Below, in pieces: positions 34,590 to 44,121 of a stretch of 64,000 bases of DNA. The notes under the pieces are model-generated. The model made no database searches. It had not been told where the DNA came from and saw only the letters and a program-made list of their open reading frames with translations. A program made the position numbers and the translations under genes. Within the stretch, counting starts at the first letter, position 1, and every line of letters begins with the position of its first letter. Location: assembly GCF_000145235.1 (NCBI RefSeq), contig NC_014391.1, positions 2,170,001 through 2,234,000 on the forward strand, written 5' to 3'. Source of the stretch: Micromonospora aurantiaca ATCC 27029. Lineage in GTDB: Bacteria > Actinomycetota > Actinomycetes > Mycobacteriales > Micromonosporaceae.

Positions 34590-35484
34590 GGCCGTACTCC
34601 TTCTCTCCGCGCCAGAAGTAGACGAACCCGCCGATGCCCATCACGACCGCCCAGAACAGGCCCATCGCCCACAGCTTCAGCGGGGAGCTGATCAGGTTCG
34701 GCTGGTGCGAATCGAGCAGCGCGTAGCGGGCCAGCTCGATGAAGACCAGCGGCGGGTTCCACTCCAGGATGTTTGCCGCCCAGTTCGGCAGGTGCTCGCG
34801 GATGAGTGCCACCGGGTAGAGCACGCCCGAGGCGTACAGCCAGGTGCGCATCACGAACGGCATGACCTGCTTGAGGTCGGTGGCCTTGGAGCCGAGTCGG
34901 GCCATCACCATGCTCAGCCCGACGTTGAAGATCGTCTGGAGCAGCAGCATGGGGACGATCAGCACCCAGCGGAAGGTGATCGGCTCGCCGGTCAGCAGCA
35001 CGATCGCGGCCAGCACCACCATCGACATGAGCAGCTGCTGGAGCTGGACCAGCGTCACGGTGATCGGCAGCGCGGCCCGCGGGAACTGGAGCGCCCGGAT
35101 CAGGCCCAGGTTTCCGGTGATCGCGCTGGTGCCGTTGGACGCCGCGGTCTGGGTGAAGATGAAGATGAAGATGCCAGTGCACAGGTACGCGATGAAGTTC
35201 GGCACGTTCCGGTGCTGGGCCAGGATCACGCCGAAGATCAGGAAGTAGACCGCCGCGTTGGTGAGCGGTGTCAGCACCTGCCAGAGCTGACCGAGCTGGG
35301 TGTTGCTCAGCGAGGAGGCGACCTTCGCCCGCGAGTACGCGGTCATGAAGTGCCGGTACGCCCACAACCTGCGGGCGTACTCGCCCAGGGCGGGTCGTTC
35401 CCCGGCCACCCGTAGCCCGTACCGCTGGGCCAGCTGGGCCCGGGTCAGTCCGGATTCGGGGTCGGCCACCGCGGTGTTGGCCAT
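34582..35484 (-). CDS. ABC-2 type exporter permease, teichoic-acid (TagG) type
   Basis: The 300-residue protein has a cytoplasmic N-terminus of about 65 residues and six membrane helices, with the ABC-2 coupling-helix pattern L-G-Q-L-W-Q-V-L-T-P-L near residue 62 and a late P-V-A-L-I-R-E-H-L-P-N-W segment, matching polysaccharide and teichoic acid permeases. The ATG at 35484 is preferred over an in-frame start at 35592 because the N-terminus then matches family length and ggagcg lies upstream. Divergent from a TetR gene (155-bp gap), it leads the operon with the ATP-binding gene. Confidence 0.9.
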   Translation of the reverse strand: MANTAVADPESGLTRAQLAQRYGLRVAGERPALGEYARRLWAYRHFMTAYSRAKVASSLSNTQLGQLWQVLTPLTNAAVYFLIFGVILAQHRNVPNFIAYLCTGIFIFIFTQTAASNGTSAITGNLGLIRALQFPRAALPITVTLVQLQQLLMSMVVLAAIVLLTGEPITFRWVLIVPMLLLQTIFNVGLSMVMARLGSKATDLKQVMPFVMRTWLYASGVLYPVALIREHLPNWAANILEWNPPLVFIELARYALLDSHQPNLISSPLKLWAMGLFWAVVMGIGGFVYFWRGEKEYGRG

Positions 35485-35626
35485 GTTCAGGCGCTCCGAT
35501 CTTTCGTGCTGATGGGGAGCAGTGCGGTGAATGAGATCCAGCGTGGCCGGGCGGGGAGGAGCCGCCTCGCTGCTGCATGGAAGGTAGTCCACCGAACGTC
35601 GGGACGCAACCGTACCGTCGTTGCGC

Positions 35627-35632
35627 TACATT
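35627..35632 (+). promoter_or_regulatory. -10 box TACATT of the TetR gene, leaderless arrangement
   Basis: TACATT ends 7 nt before the GTG at 35640. With the divergent exporter operon starting at 35484, any TetR operator probably lies in 35485-35639. Confidence 0.45.
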
Positions 35633-35639
35633 GTTCCAC

Positions 35640-36272
35640 GTGACGACCGAGAAGAGGCGTGCCCCGGCCGGCGCGGCGGTGCTGCGCGGGGAGATCACCA
35701 GTGCCATCCGCGCCGCCGTGATGCAGGAGTTGGCCGAGGTGGGCTACGGTCGCCTCTCCATCGAGGCGGTGGCCCGCCGGGCCGGTGTGAGCAAGACCGC
35801 CATCTACCGCCGCTGGCGTTCCAAGCTCGACCTGGTGCTGGACATGGTCTCGGCGGTGGCGGGGCGGAACATCCCGCTGCTGGACACCGGCAGCCTCCTC
35901 GGTGACCTGGAGATCCTGCTGCACGTGATGGCGCGTGCGTTGCGTCACCGGCTGGCCGCGCAGATCATCCCGGACCTGCTGGCCGAGGCGGCCCGCAACC
36001 CGCAGATCGCGGAGAAGCTGCAGGCCGCCCTGGACGACTACCAGCAGGCCATCGGCCGGATCCTGATCGGCCGGGCGGTCGAGCGCGGTGAGCTGTCCGC
36101 GGACACCGACCGGCGCGCCGCCGTCGATCTCATCGTCGGCCCGGTCTACTGGCGGATGGCGATCTCCCGGGCCCCGCTGGAGCCCACCGAGGTGCCCCGG
36201 ATGGCGGCCGCGATCGTCGCCGCTCTGCGGGTAGCATGCGTGGGGCCTGTACGCGACGAGGTGGAAGTCTGA
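35640..36272 (+). CDS. TetR family transcriptional regulator
   Basis: The 210-residue protein has an N-terminal helix-turn-helix (Y-G-R-L-S-I-E-A-V-A-R-R-A-G-V-S-K-T-A-I-type pattern, residues 35-60) and a ligand-binding C-terminal domain with a TetR_C_11-like layout (A-A-Q-I-I-P-D-L-L-A-E-A-A-R). The GTG at 35640 is chosen because a -10 box lies 7 nt upstream and the next region matches family length. It stands divergent from the ABC exporter operon and upstream of the amino-sugar genes, so it is the natural candidate to control the locus. Its ligand is not known. Confidence 0.9.
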   Translation: MTTEKRRAPAGAAVLRGEITSAIRAAVMQELAEVGYGRLSIEAVARRAGVSKTAIYRRWRSKLDLVLDMVSAVAGRNIPLLDTGSLLGDLEILLHVMARALRHRLAAQIIPDLLAEAARNPQIAEKLQAALDDYQQAIGRILIGRAVERGELSADTDRRAAVDLIVGPVYWRMAISRAPLEPTEVPRMAAAIVAALRVACVGPVRDEVEV

Positions 36273-36423
36273 ACCCCGGGCCGCCCCCGGAGGGCCGTCG
36301 TCGATCATGAACAGAAGGTCACATCCGGTCGGACAATCAGTGCAACCCGCTGGTTTTCCCGACAGACCGGTACCATCCCCCGAAATGTCTCTCATGAACC
36401 ACGCGTCGACAGGAGGAAGCCCC

Positions 36424-37533
36424 ATGGTCGGGCCGCATCCAGAGTTCATTCCCCCCGCACGGCCGATCATCGGCGAAGCCGAGATCGAGGCGGCCGTCCG
36501 GGTGCTGCGGAGCGGCCGGGTCGTGCAGGGCCCCGAGGTCGCCGCGTTCGAGGAGGAGTTCGGCGACCTGGTCGGCGGCCGGCACTGCGTCGCCGTCAAC
36601 TCCGGCACCTCCGCGCTCCAGCTGTCGCTGATGGCGCTCGGCTTCGGCCCGGGTGACGAGATCATCGTCCCGTCCTTCTCCTTCGCCGCCAGCGGCAACG
36701 CGGTCCGGCTGGTCGGCGCCGAGCCGGTCTTCGTGGACATCGAGCCGGGCAGCTTCTGCGTCGACCCGGAGGCGGTCGCCGCGGCGATCACGCCGAAGAC
36801 GGTCGCGATCATGCCGGTGCACCTCTACGGCCACCCGGCCGCGATGGACCGGATCATGGCGATCGCGCAGCAGCACGGCCTCGCAGTGGTCGAGGACGCC
36901 GCGCAGGCGCACGGCGCCGAGCTGAACGGCACCCCGGTCGGCGCGTTCGGCACCGCCGGCTGCTTCAGCTTCTACCCGACGAAGAACATGCACTCCCTTG
37001 AGGGCGGCATGATCACCACCGCCGACGCGGACCTCGCCCGGACCCTGCGGCTGCTGCGCAACCAGGGCATGGAGCAGCGGTACGCCAACGAGATCGTCGG
37101 CGCCAACATGCGGATGACCGACGTGGCCGCCGCCATCGGCCGGGTGCAGCTCACCCAGCTCGCCGAGTGGACCGAGCAGCGCCGCGCCAACGCCAAGTTC
37201 CTCGACTCGGCGATCACCGGCATGGTCACCCCGCCCGTCGCCGACGGCGCCAAGCACGTCTACCACCAGTACACCGTGCGGGTGCGGGCCGACCGGGACG
37301 CCGCCCAGGCCCGCCTCACCGAGCTGGGCATCGGCAACGCGGTCTACTACCCGACCCCGATCCACCGGCTCAAGCCGTACCTCAACGCCGACGGCAAGCC
37401 GGGCGCGTGGGACCTGCCGGAGACCGAGCGGGCCGCCGCCGAGGTGGTCTCGCTGCCGGTGCACCCGTCGCTGAGCCCCGCCGACCTGGAGCGGATCGCC
37501 GAGGGCGCGAACCTGGCCGGGGGTGCCCGATGA
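36424..37533 (+). CDS. DegT/DnrJ/EryC1 aminotransferase, sugar-nucleotide (WbpE/GnnB-like)
   Basis: The 369-residue PLP enzyme has N-S-G-T-S-A-L near residue 59, the D-A-A-Q-A-H-G PLP pocket, and the Schiff-base Lys187 in Y-P-T-K-N-M. Members aminate 3- or 4-keto sugar nucleotides. Here the next gene is a Gfo/Idh oxidoreductase that could supply a 3-keto sugar, so a UDP-3-keto-GlcNAc(A) aminotransferase is likely. The ATG at 36424 follows GGAGGA. The stop overlaps the next start (ATGA). Substrate is inference from neighbours. Confidence 0.88.
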   Translation: MVGPHPEFIPPARPIIGEAEIEAAVRVLRSGRVVQGPEVAAFEEEFGDLVGGRHCVAVNSGTSALQLSLMALGFGPGDEIIVPSFSFAASGNAVRLVGAEPVFVDIEPGSFCVDPEAVAAAITPKTVAIMPVHLYGHPAAMDRIMAIAQQHGLAVVEDAAQAHGAELNGTPVGAFGTAGCFSFYPTKNMHSLEGGMITTADADLARTLRLLRNQGMEQRYANEIVGANMRMTDVAAAIGRVQLTQLAEWTEQRRANAKFLDSAITGMVTPPVADGAKHVYHQYTVRVRADRDAAQARLTELGIGNAVYYPTPIHRLKPYLNADGKPGAWDLPETERAAAEVVSLPVHPSLSPADLERIAEGANLAGGAR

Positions 37534-38555
37534 GCGGACGGAAGCTGCGGGCCGGCCTGATCGGCCTCGGCGCGATGGGCCGCAACCACGCCCGCGTGCT
37601 GTCCAACCTGGACGGCGTCGAGCTGGTCGGCGTGGTCGACCCGGCCGGCGACGTGACCGGCACGCTGCGCGCGCCCGTCGTACCCGAGCTGAGCGACCTG
37701 CTCGCCCTCGGCGTCGACTACGCGGTGGTGGCCTGCCCGACGGCGCTGCACGAGCCGATCGGCATGGAACTGGCCGCCAACGGCGTCTGCGCGCTCATCG
37801 AGAAGCCGCTCGCCCAGTCCGTCGACGCCGCCACCCGGCTGGTCGAGGCGTTCGAGAACGCCGGCCTGGTCGCCGGCGTCGGGCACATCGAGCGCTACAA
37901 CCCGGCGCTGCAGAGCCTGCGCACCCGCCTGGAGGCGGGCGAGCTGGGCGAGGTGTTCCAGGTCGTGACCCGGCGCCAGGGCCCGTTCCCGCACCGGATC
38001 GCCGACGTCGGCGTGGTGATGGACCTGGCCACCCACGACATCGACCTGACCGCCTGGGTGACCGGCCAGCAGTACAGCTCGGTCGCCGCCCGCACCGTCT
38101 CGCGCAGCGGCCGGCTGCACGAGGACATGGTCGCCGTGGTCGGCCAGCTCGCCGACGGCACGATGGTCAACCACCTGGTGAACTGGCTCAGCCCGCTCAA
38201 GGAGCGGTCGACTGTGGTCACCGGTGACAAGGGCTGCTTCGTGGCCGACACGCTCACCGCCGACCTGACCTTCTACGCCAACGCCGCCATCGACACCGAG
38301 TGGGAGGCGCTGCGGGCGTTCCGCGGCGTGGCCGAGGGCGACATGGTCCGCTACGCGATCCCGAAGCGGGAGCCGCTGCTGGTCGAGCACGAGCGCTTCC
38401 GGGACGCGGTCGAGGGCAAGCAGAGCGACATCGTCACGCTGCGGCAGGGTCTGCGTACCGTGCAGGTCGCGGCCGCCCTGCTGGAGTCGTCCGCCGACGG
38501 CAAGGTCGTGTCCGTCGCGGCCAGCGGCAGCGACGCGGAGCCGGCACTGCGATGA
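37530..38555 (+). CDS. Gfo/Idh/MocA oxidoreductase, sugar-nucleotide (WbpB/GnnA-like)
   Basis: The 341-residue protein has the Rossmann start L-I-G-L-G-A-M-G-R-N-H near residue 10, the catalytic E-K-P (Lys92) and a C-terminal alpha/beta domain with D-L-A-T-H-D-I-D. Homologues oxidise C3 of UDP-GlcNAc or UDP-GlcNAcA with NAD. It overlaps the aminotransferase gene before it and the glycosyltransferase gene after it (ATGA at both ends), so the three act as one coupled operon. Which sugar it takes is not shown by the sequence. Confidence 0.88.
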   Translation: MSGRKLRAGLIGLGAMGRNHARVLSNLDGVELVGVVDPAGDVTGTLRAPVVPELSDLLALGVDYAVVACPTALHEPIGMELAANGVCALIEKPLAQSVDAATRLVEAFENAGLVAGVGHIERYNPALQSLRTRLEAGELGEVFQVVTRRQGPFPHRIADVGVVMDLATHDIDLTAWVTGQQYSSVAARTVSRSGRLHEDMVAVVGQLADGTMVNHLVNWLSPLKERSTVVTGDKGCFVADTLTADLTFYANAAIDTEWEALRAFRGVAEGDMVRYAIPKREPLLVEHERFRDAVEGKQSDIVTLRQGLRTVQVAAALLESSADGKVVSVAASGSDAEPALR

Positions 38556-40234
38556 GCCCGGCGCCGGTGCGGCGGACGGTCTCCGCGGTACGGCGGCGGA
38601 TTCCCCGGCGGTGGCGCATCGCGCTCCGCCGGGCCGCCGCCGGCGCGCGGCCCTGGCAGACCCCTTCGGTACGCGAACTGTGTGAACTCCCCGCCGGCAC
38701 GCCGCTGCTGGTGCACGCCGGCGGGATCACCGGCGACCGGGCGCTGGACGGCGTGCTGCGCGCGCTCGTCCGGCTGCCCGAGTTCCACCTGGCGCTGGTC
38801 TGCGACGAGGCGGAGCGGGCGTCGGCCCAGGACCTGACCCGCCGCGCCGGCAAGGCGTGCCGCCGGGTCCACGTGGTGCCGCGCCCGCGTACGGTGACGG
38901 CCGCGTTCCTCGCCCCGGCGGACGTGGCGGTGTTCGGATTCGATCCGGACGCCGGTCTCGACCTGCTGGACACCTTCCTCGCCTCCGGGCTGCGGGTGGT
39001 CGCCGCCGACAGCCGGGTGACGCGCGAGCACCTGGCCCGGCACGGCGGCGGCGAATTCTTCGCGCCCGGCTCGCTGCCCTCGTTCACCAAGGCGGTGGAA
39101 CGGGCCCGGCAGCGCGGCGGCGACGAGGCATCTCCCGCGCAGGAGCCGCCGGTCGCGCCGATCGAGGCCGGCACGCCCGGCCCGTGGCGTCCGCTCGGCG
39201 CCGGGCCGATCCGGCTGGGGCTGGGCACGGCGAACTACGCCGGGCAGCTCTCCGCCCTGGCGGTGGCGATCACCACCGCCCGCGCCGACGTCGGCGTGGA
39301 ACTGGTGATGGCCAAGCCACCGGCCACCTACCGCTACCCGGCCGACCGCTACCTGAACTACCCCGGCGAGCACCGGCTCGACGTGCAGATCGCGCGGGCC
39401 GAGCGGGTGCTCGGCTGGTACACCCACCTGATCGTGGACGCGTTCCGTCCGGTGCTCGGCCGGGCCAACGGCGACGACATCGCCGCGGACCTGCCCGCGT
39501 TGCGCCGGGCCCGGCTCAAGGTCGCGCTGCTGGCGCACGGCAGCGAGATCCGCCATCCGGGCGCGCACCTGGAGCGGCACGCCGAGTCCGCGTTCCGGGA
39601 CGCCCCGGAGGACCTGATCGGGCAGCTCACCACAGTCGCCGAGCGGAACCGGCGCACCGCCGAGGAGAGCGGCCTGCCGTTCTTCGTGACCACCCCCGAC
39701 CTGCTGGACGACGTGCCGTCCGCCACGTGGGCGCCGCTGATCGTCGACGTGGACGCCTGGGCCTGCGACCGCCCGGTGCTGGAACGCGCCCGGCCGGTGG
39801 TGCTGCACGCGCCGTCGAAGCGGTGGACCAAGGGCACCGACCGGCTCCTGCCCCGGTTGCAGGAGCTGCACGATCGACGGATCATCGAACTGCGCCTGGT
39901 GGAAGGGCTGCCGCACCACGAGATGCGGCGCCAGGTGCAGGAGTGCGACATCGTGGTCGACCAGCTGGTGATGGGCAGCTACGGCACCTTCTCCTGCGAG
40001 GGGATGGCCGCCGGCCGGGTCGTGGTGGCGTACCTCAGCGAGGGGCCGCACCGGGCCGCCGGGATCCAGCCGCCGATCGCCAACGCCACCCCCGGCACCC
40101 TCGTCAAGACCATCGAGTCGCTGCTCGACGACCGGCCCGCCGCGGTCGCCCTGGCCGCGGAGGGCACCCGTTACGTCCGTGACCACCACGACGGGCGGCG
40201 CACCGCCGAGGTCTTCGACGCCTTCCTCCGGTGA
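38552..40234 (+). CDS. GT-B glycosyltransferase with N-terminal extra domain
   Basis: The 560-residue protein has two parts: residues 45-190 look like a degenerate Rossmann half (L-V-H-A-G-G-I-T-G-D; H-V-V-P-R-P-R; V-A-V-F-G-F) and residues 220-560 a GT-B fold with a donor-side motif V-V-L-H-A-P-S-K-R-W-T-K-G-T near 410 and G-T-F-S-C-E-G-M-A-A-G near 480. That pattern fits GT1/GT4-like enzymes. No membrane segment is seen. Donor and acceptor are unknown. Start overlaps the upstream gene (ATGA). Confidence 0.78.
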   Translation: MSPAPVRRTVSAVRRRIPRRWRIALRRAAAGARPWQTPSVRELCELPAGTPLLVHAGGITGDRALDGVLRALVRLPEFHLALVCDEAERASAQDLTRRAGKACRRVHVVPRPRTVTAAFLAPADVAVFGFDPDAGLDLLDTFLASGLRVVAADSRVTREHLARHGGGEFFAPGSLPSFTKAVERARQRGGDEASPAQEPPVAPIEAGTPGPWRPLGAGPIRLGLGTANYAGQLSALAVAITTARADVGVELVMAKPPATYRYPADRYLNYPGEHRLDVQIARAERVLGWYTHLIVDAFRPVLGRANGDDIAADLPALRRARLKVALLAHGSEIRHPGAHLERHAESAFRDAPEDLIGQLTTVAERNRRTAEESGLPFFVTTPDLLDDVPSATWAPLIVDVDAWACDRPVLERARPVVLHAPSKRWTKGTDRLLPRLQELHDRRIIELRLVEGLPHHEMRRQVQECDIVVDQLVMGSYGTFSCEGMAAGRVVVAYLSEGPHRAAGIQPPIANATPGTLVKTIESLLDDRPAAVALAAEGTRYVRDHHDGRRTAEVFDAFLR

Positions 40235-40284
40235 CCCGCCCGACCACCACCCACGCCCGCACCGTCAACGAGGAGAAGCACCCG

Positions 40285-41904
40285 ATGCAAGCTGGCGCTA
40301 ACAGCGATGCCCGACCGACCCGGGGCCGGGTGGTGATGCTGGTCGACAACGGCGTCCACGGCGACTCCCGGGTACAGAAGGCAGCGCGCTCGGCCGCCGA
40401 CGCCGGCTGGGAGGTCTTCCTCCTCGGCATCCGCAACGCCCGCTCCGACGTGGACACCTGGCGCATCGGCGGCGCCGAGGTGCGGCTGCTGCGGGTGCCC
40501 AAGCCGCTGCACCGGCTGCCCCGGGAGTACAGCCGGTCGCTGCGCCGGCCGCTGGCGTACGCGTCCACCACCAAGGCCGCGTACCGGGTCCAGGAGATCA
40601 AGGCATGGCAGGCCGATCTGTACGAGCGCCGCGTCCGCGCCCAGGCGCTGGGCGGCGGGCTTCCGGCCGCCGTGGGACGGGCGGCCCAGCTGCCGACCCG
40701 CGCCGCCGCCACCGCGCTCGCCCGCTGGGTGCGCTTCCGCAGCGGCGAGACCCGTCGGCTGCGCAAGGCGCAGACCGATCCGGAGGCGCTGTTCAGCCGC
40801 CTGCCCGTGCGGTTCTGGCAGGGGCTGCTGGGCGACCGCGCCTGGCGCCGGCTGGACCCGGGCCTGTGGGACTTCGAACTGGCCTTCCGCAAGACGCTCG
40901 ACGAACTCAAGCCGGACATCATCCACGCCAACGACTTCCGGATGCTCGGCATCGGCGCGCGGGCGACGCTGCGGGCCCGGGCCGCCGGCCGGCGGACCAA
41001 GCTGGTCTGGGACGCCCACGAGTTCGTCGGCGGCATCACCGGCCGGGCCGACAACCCGCGCTGGCTGCCGGCCCAGATCGCCTACACGGCTGAGTACGCC
41101 GCCTATCCGGACGCGGTGGTGACCGTCTCCGACACGCTCGCCGACCTGCTCCAGGAGACCCACAACCTGCCCGACCGGCCGGCCGTGGTGCTCAACGCGC
41201 CGATGGCGCCGCCTGCCGAGGCCGACGGCGACGTGCCGGACCTGCGGGCGCTGTGCGGCGTGGACAGCCGTACGCCGGTACTCGTCTACTCCGGCGCGGT
41301 GAACCCGAGCCGGGGCTGCCAGATCATGGTGGAGGCGCTGCCGGAGCTGCCCGACGTGCACGTCGCGTTCGTGACCATGAACCCGAACGGCGACAACCAG
41401 TTCTCCGAGGCGCTGCGGGAGCGGGCCGCCGAACTCGGCGTCGCGGACCGTGTGCACCTGCTGCCGTACGTGGCGCACTGGCAGGTGGTGCCGTTCCTGT
41501 CCGGCGCGGACGCCGGGGTCATCCCGATCCACCACAAGCCCAACCACGAGCTGGCGCTGATCACGAAGTTCCTGGAGTACTCGCACGCTCGGCTGCCGAT
41601 CGTGGTCAGCGACGTGAAGACCATGGCGCAGACCGCGCGGGCGACCGGGCAGGGTGAGGTGTTCACCGCCGAGGACCGGGCCGACTACGTCCGGGCCGTC
41701 CGGGCCGTGCTCGCCGACCCGGAGCGCTACCGGGCCGCCTACGACAAGCCCGGCCTGCTGGAGGGCTGGACCTGGGAGGCCCAGGCCCGGATCCTCGACG
41801 AGGTGTACGGCTCGCTGCTGGGCACGCCCGCCGCGAGCGGGGCGCGTCCTCCGGCGTCCCGGCGTCCCGGCGACGAGCGGGAGTACGCGGCCACCTCGCG
41901 CTGA
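40285..41904 (+). CDS. GT4-like glycosyltransferase, paralogue 1
   Basis: The 539-residue protein has a GT-B fold: V-M-L-V-D-N-G-V-H-G-D-S-R-V near residue 13, D-I-I-H-A-N-D-F-R-M-L near 212, W-D-A-H-E near 244, a donor-domain strand V-L-V-Y-S-G-A-V-N and a late K-F-L-E-Y-S-H-A-R-L-P-I-V. The ATG at 40285 follows GAGGAG and matches the start of its paralogue at 49167; a GTG at 40231 overlapping the previous stop is an alternative. It is close in length and sequence to 49167-50786 (both 539 residues), pointing to a duplication within the locus. Confidence 0.85.
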   Translation: MQAGANSDARPTRGRVVMLVDNGVHGDSRVQKAARSAADAGWEVFLLGIRNARSDVDTWRIGGAEVRLLRVPKPLHRLPREYSRSLRRPLAYASTTKAAYRVQEIKAWQADLYERRVRAQALGGGLPAAVGRAAQLPTRAAATALARWVRFRSGETRRLRKAQTDPEALFSRLPVRFWQGLLGDRAWRRLDPGLWDFELAFRKTLDELKPDIIHANDFRMLGIGARATLRARAAGRRTKLVWDAHEFVGGITGRADNPRWLPAQIAYTAEYAAYPDAVVTVSDTLADLLQETHNLPDRPAVVLNAPMAPPAEADGDVPDLRALCGVDSRTPVLVYSGAVNPSRGCQIMVEALPELPDVHVAFVTMNPNGDNQFSEALRERAAELGVADRVHLLPYVAHWQVVPFLSGADAGVIPIHHKPNHELALITKFLEYSHARLPIVVSDVKTMAQTARATGQGEVFTAEDRADYVRAVRAVLADPERYRAAYDKPGLLEGWTWEAQARILDEVYGSLLGTPAASGARPPASRRPGDEREYAATSR

Positions 41905-41923
41905 CCCCCGGCACAGAACGATT

Positions 41924-41954
41924 CGGCCGGCTCCCCGTGACGGGGAGCCGGCCG
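41924..41954. terminator. Bidirectional terminator hairpin
   Basis: Perfect 14-nt arms (41924-41937 and 41941-41954) with a 3-nt loop lie between two convergent glycosyltransferase genes. Confidence 0.88.
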
Positions 41955-41970
41955 ATCACGTGTACGCCGG

Positions 41971-44121
41971 TCAGCCGGACGTGGCCGGCGGCTCCAGCAG
42001 CAGCCGGTCGAAGTCCTTCTGCGTCACCGACCAGTCCCAGGTGCTCAGCACGTGCGACGCCGCGGCCCGGCCCGCCTCACGCCAGGTCTCCTCGGTGGCG
42101 GTGAGGGCCAGGATCCGCTCGGCGGCCTCCTGCGGCGTACCCACCACCCAGTCGCTCGGGAACAGGCTCCGGGCGCTGTGCGGGCGGCCGGCGAAGAACG
42201 GCCAGTCGCGCACCACGGGCACCGCGCCGCTGGCCGCGCCCTCGACGAGCGCACAGTGGAAGCTCTCCCGCAGCGAGGTGCTGAGGATGACCCCGACGTC
42301 GGTGAGCGCACCGGGGACGTCCTCGGTACGGCCGGTCCGCACCACCGCGCCGGACGGCTCCAGCTCGGCCAGCTCGGCGTCGAGTTCCCGGACGTAGGCC
42401 GTGATCGCCGGGCTGAGCTCCGGGTTGAGGTCGTCGCCGACCAGCTTGAGACGGTACCGCTCGTCGTGCCGGCGCAGCTCCCGCAGCACCGCCAGGGCCC
42501 AGCGCGGGTCCTTCGCCAGGGAACTCAACCCGACCAGCCCGAGCGTGAACCGGCTGTCGGCGGAGACCTTCGGCGCCACGTACCGGTGCAGGTCCATCGC
42601 GTTGCTGATCATGTGGGTTCGCGGGCCCTGCGGCGCGCGCAGCCGCGGCACCGCGGCCAGCGCCAGGTCGCGCAGGTGCTCGGAGACGAAGACCACGTCG
42701 TCCACACGCGACCAGTCGGTCAGGTGCGGCCACCAGCTGAACGCCTCGAAGCTGTGCAGGCGGACGATCACCCGCGTGGTGCCCGGGTCGATCATCGTCA
42801 GCATCGCGGCGCCGAGGTTGCACCAGTCCACGAAGACCGTGTCCGCCCACTCCAGGTGGGGGCCCCACGCCTCCTGGACCTCCCCGGCCCGCTTGGAGGC
42901 GCCGGCGAGCATGTGGAGCGTCACGTTGGTGCGGCCGTTGCTGAGCACCGGGAGGATCGACTCCTCCATCAGGTTCAGCCGGCGGACCTCCACCCCGGGC
43001 ATCGCCTCGTAGCGCTCCAGGATCGGCCCGAGGAAGTTGTCGTTCAGCCCGGTGAAGAAGAGCATCCGGTGCGGCCGGCCGGCGGGCGGGAACGCCGCCG
43101 GGCTCTGCCGCCCTCGCGGCGTCGCCATCGCCCGGCCGGCCTCGCTGTTGTGCAGCGGCGCGAGGAACTTCTCTGGGTCCTCGGCCAGCGGCGAGGTGGT
43201 GCCGTCGAACTGCACGATCCGGTGGAACATCAGGTTGAACGCGCGCAGCACGTGCGGCGCGGCCTTGCCCGGGTTGCGCTTCTTGAGGAAGCCGTCGGCG
43301 AGCTTGAGCTGACCTCGCACCACTGTCATCAGGTGCTCGGGCACCTTGCCCTGGCTCAGTTCCGCGTCCACGATCGGGCCGAGGAGCTGCCCCTTGGTCG
43401 CCGGGCTCTTCAGCCGGCCCTGCGCCGCCAGCGCCAGCCGCTTCGCGCTGGCGCCGTGCCCGGTCTTGAGCATGTTGCCGGTGACCCGCCGGGCGATCTT
43501 GCCGCGGTGCCGCTCCGGCAGGCCGGGCGCCGTGACGGCGCCCTGCCAGAACCAGCGCACCGGGCTGAGCTTCATGGCCCGCTTGCCGGTGCTCATCTCG
43601 AACACCCGCTTCGCCAGGTCGACGGTCTGGTTGCGGGTGGCGCTCGCCAGCACGGTCGGGGCCGGGCCGACGGTGTTCAGCCGGGGTCGGCGGTAGCGCG
43701 CCGGGTCGGCGGACCGCTTCTCCACCGCCCGCAGCGCCGGGGCGATGCCGTAGACGGCGTCGGCCCGCCGGTAGCGCTGCGCGAGCTGCCAGACGGTGTG
43801 CAGGGCCTGCGCGTCGAGCGCGACCAGGACGTCGGCCCGCTTGGCGTGCCGGCGTACCCACGGGTCGCGCTGGGCGCGCAGCCACGGGCGCCGGGCCGGG
43901 GCCGCCCGCTTGACCGCCCGGCCGAAGCGGGGGCCCAGCTCGGTGGCGGTGGGCAGCAGGTGCACCTCGGCCAGCTCGGTCGCCGCCGGGATCTTCTCCA
44001 CCGGGTCGAAGGTGGTGGCCACCCGTACGGTGACGCCCCTGTCACGGAACTGCTGAAGCGCGTCGGTCAGGACCGCCACCCGTCCGGGGACGGTGCCCAT
44101 AACCATCAGGACCTCGATCAT
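41971..44121 (-). CDS. Large GT4-like glycosyltransferase
   Basis: The 716-residue protein has an N-terminal segment (1-130) resembling a GT-B acceptor half, a helical middle (about 170-330) with basic character, and a C-terminal GT-B donor domain. The donor half shows I-V-R-L-H-S-F-E-A-F near 465, L-G-L-V-G-L-S-S-L-A-K-D-P-R and E-S-F-H-C-A-L-V-E-G-A-A-S-G, the nucleotide-sugar-binding motif with its Glu. The length exceeds a plain GT4 and suggests an inserted helical domain. The start overlaps the upstream gene by 4 bp (ATGA). Role in the polymer is inference. Confidence 0.8.
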   Translation of the reverse strand: MIEVLMVMGTVPGRVAVLTDALQQFRDRGVTVRVATTFDPVEKIPAATELAEVHLLPTATELGPRFGRAVKRAAPARRPWLRAQRDPWVRRHAKRADVLVALDAQALHTVWQLAQRYRRADAVYGIAPALRAVEKRSADPARYRRPRLNTVGPAPTVLASATRNQTVDLAKRVFEMSTGKRAMKLSPVRWFWQGAVTAPGLPERHRGKIARRVTGNMLKTGHGASAKRLALAAQGRLKSPATKGQLLGPIVDAELSQGKVPEHLMTVVRGQLKLADGFLKKRNPGKAAPHVLRAFNLMFHRIVQFDGTTSPLAEDPEKFLAPLHNSEAGRAMATPRGRQSPAAFPPAGRPHRMLFFTGLNDNFLGPILERYEAMPGVEVRRLNLMEESILPVLSNGRTNVTLHMLAGASKRAGEVQEAWGPHLEWADTVFVDWCNLGAAMLTMIDPGTTRVIVRLHSFEAFSWWPHLTDWSRVDDVVFVSEHLRDLALAAVPRLRAPQGPRTHMISNAMDLHRYVAPKVSADSRFTLGLVGLSSLAKDPRWALAVLRELRRHDERYRLKLVGDDLNPELSPAITAYVRELDAELAELEPSGAVVRTGRTEDVPGALTDVGVILSTSLRESFHCALVEGAASGAVPVVRDWPFFAGRPHSARSLFPSDWVVGTPQEAAERILALTATEETWREAGRAAASHVLSTWDWSVTQKDFDRLLLEPPATSG

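Noticed and set aside
36300..36423. Promoter with TACCAT as -10 for the aminotransferase operon
   Set aside because: No -35 at usable spacing and the hexamer match is weak, so not annotated.
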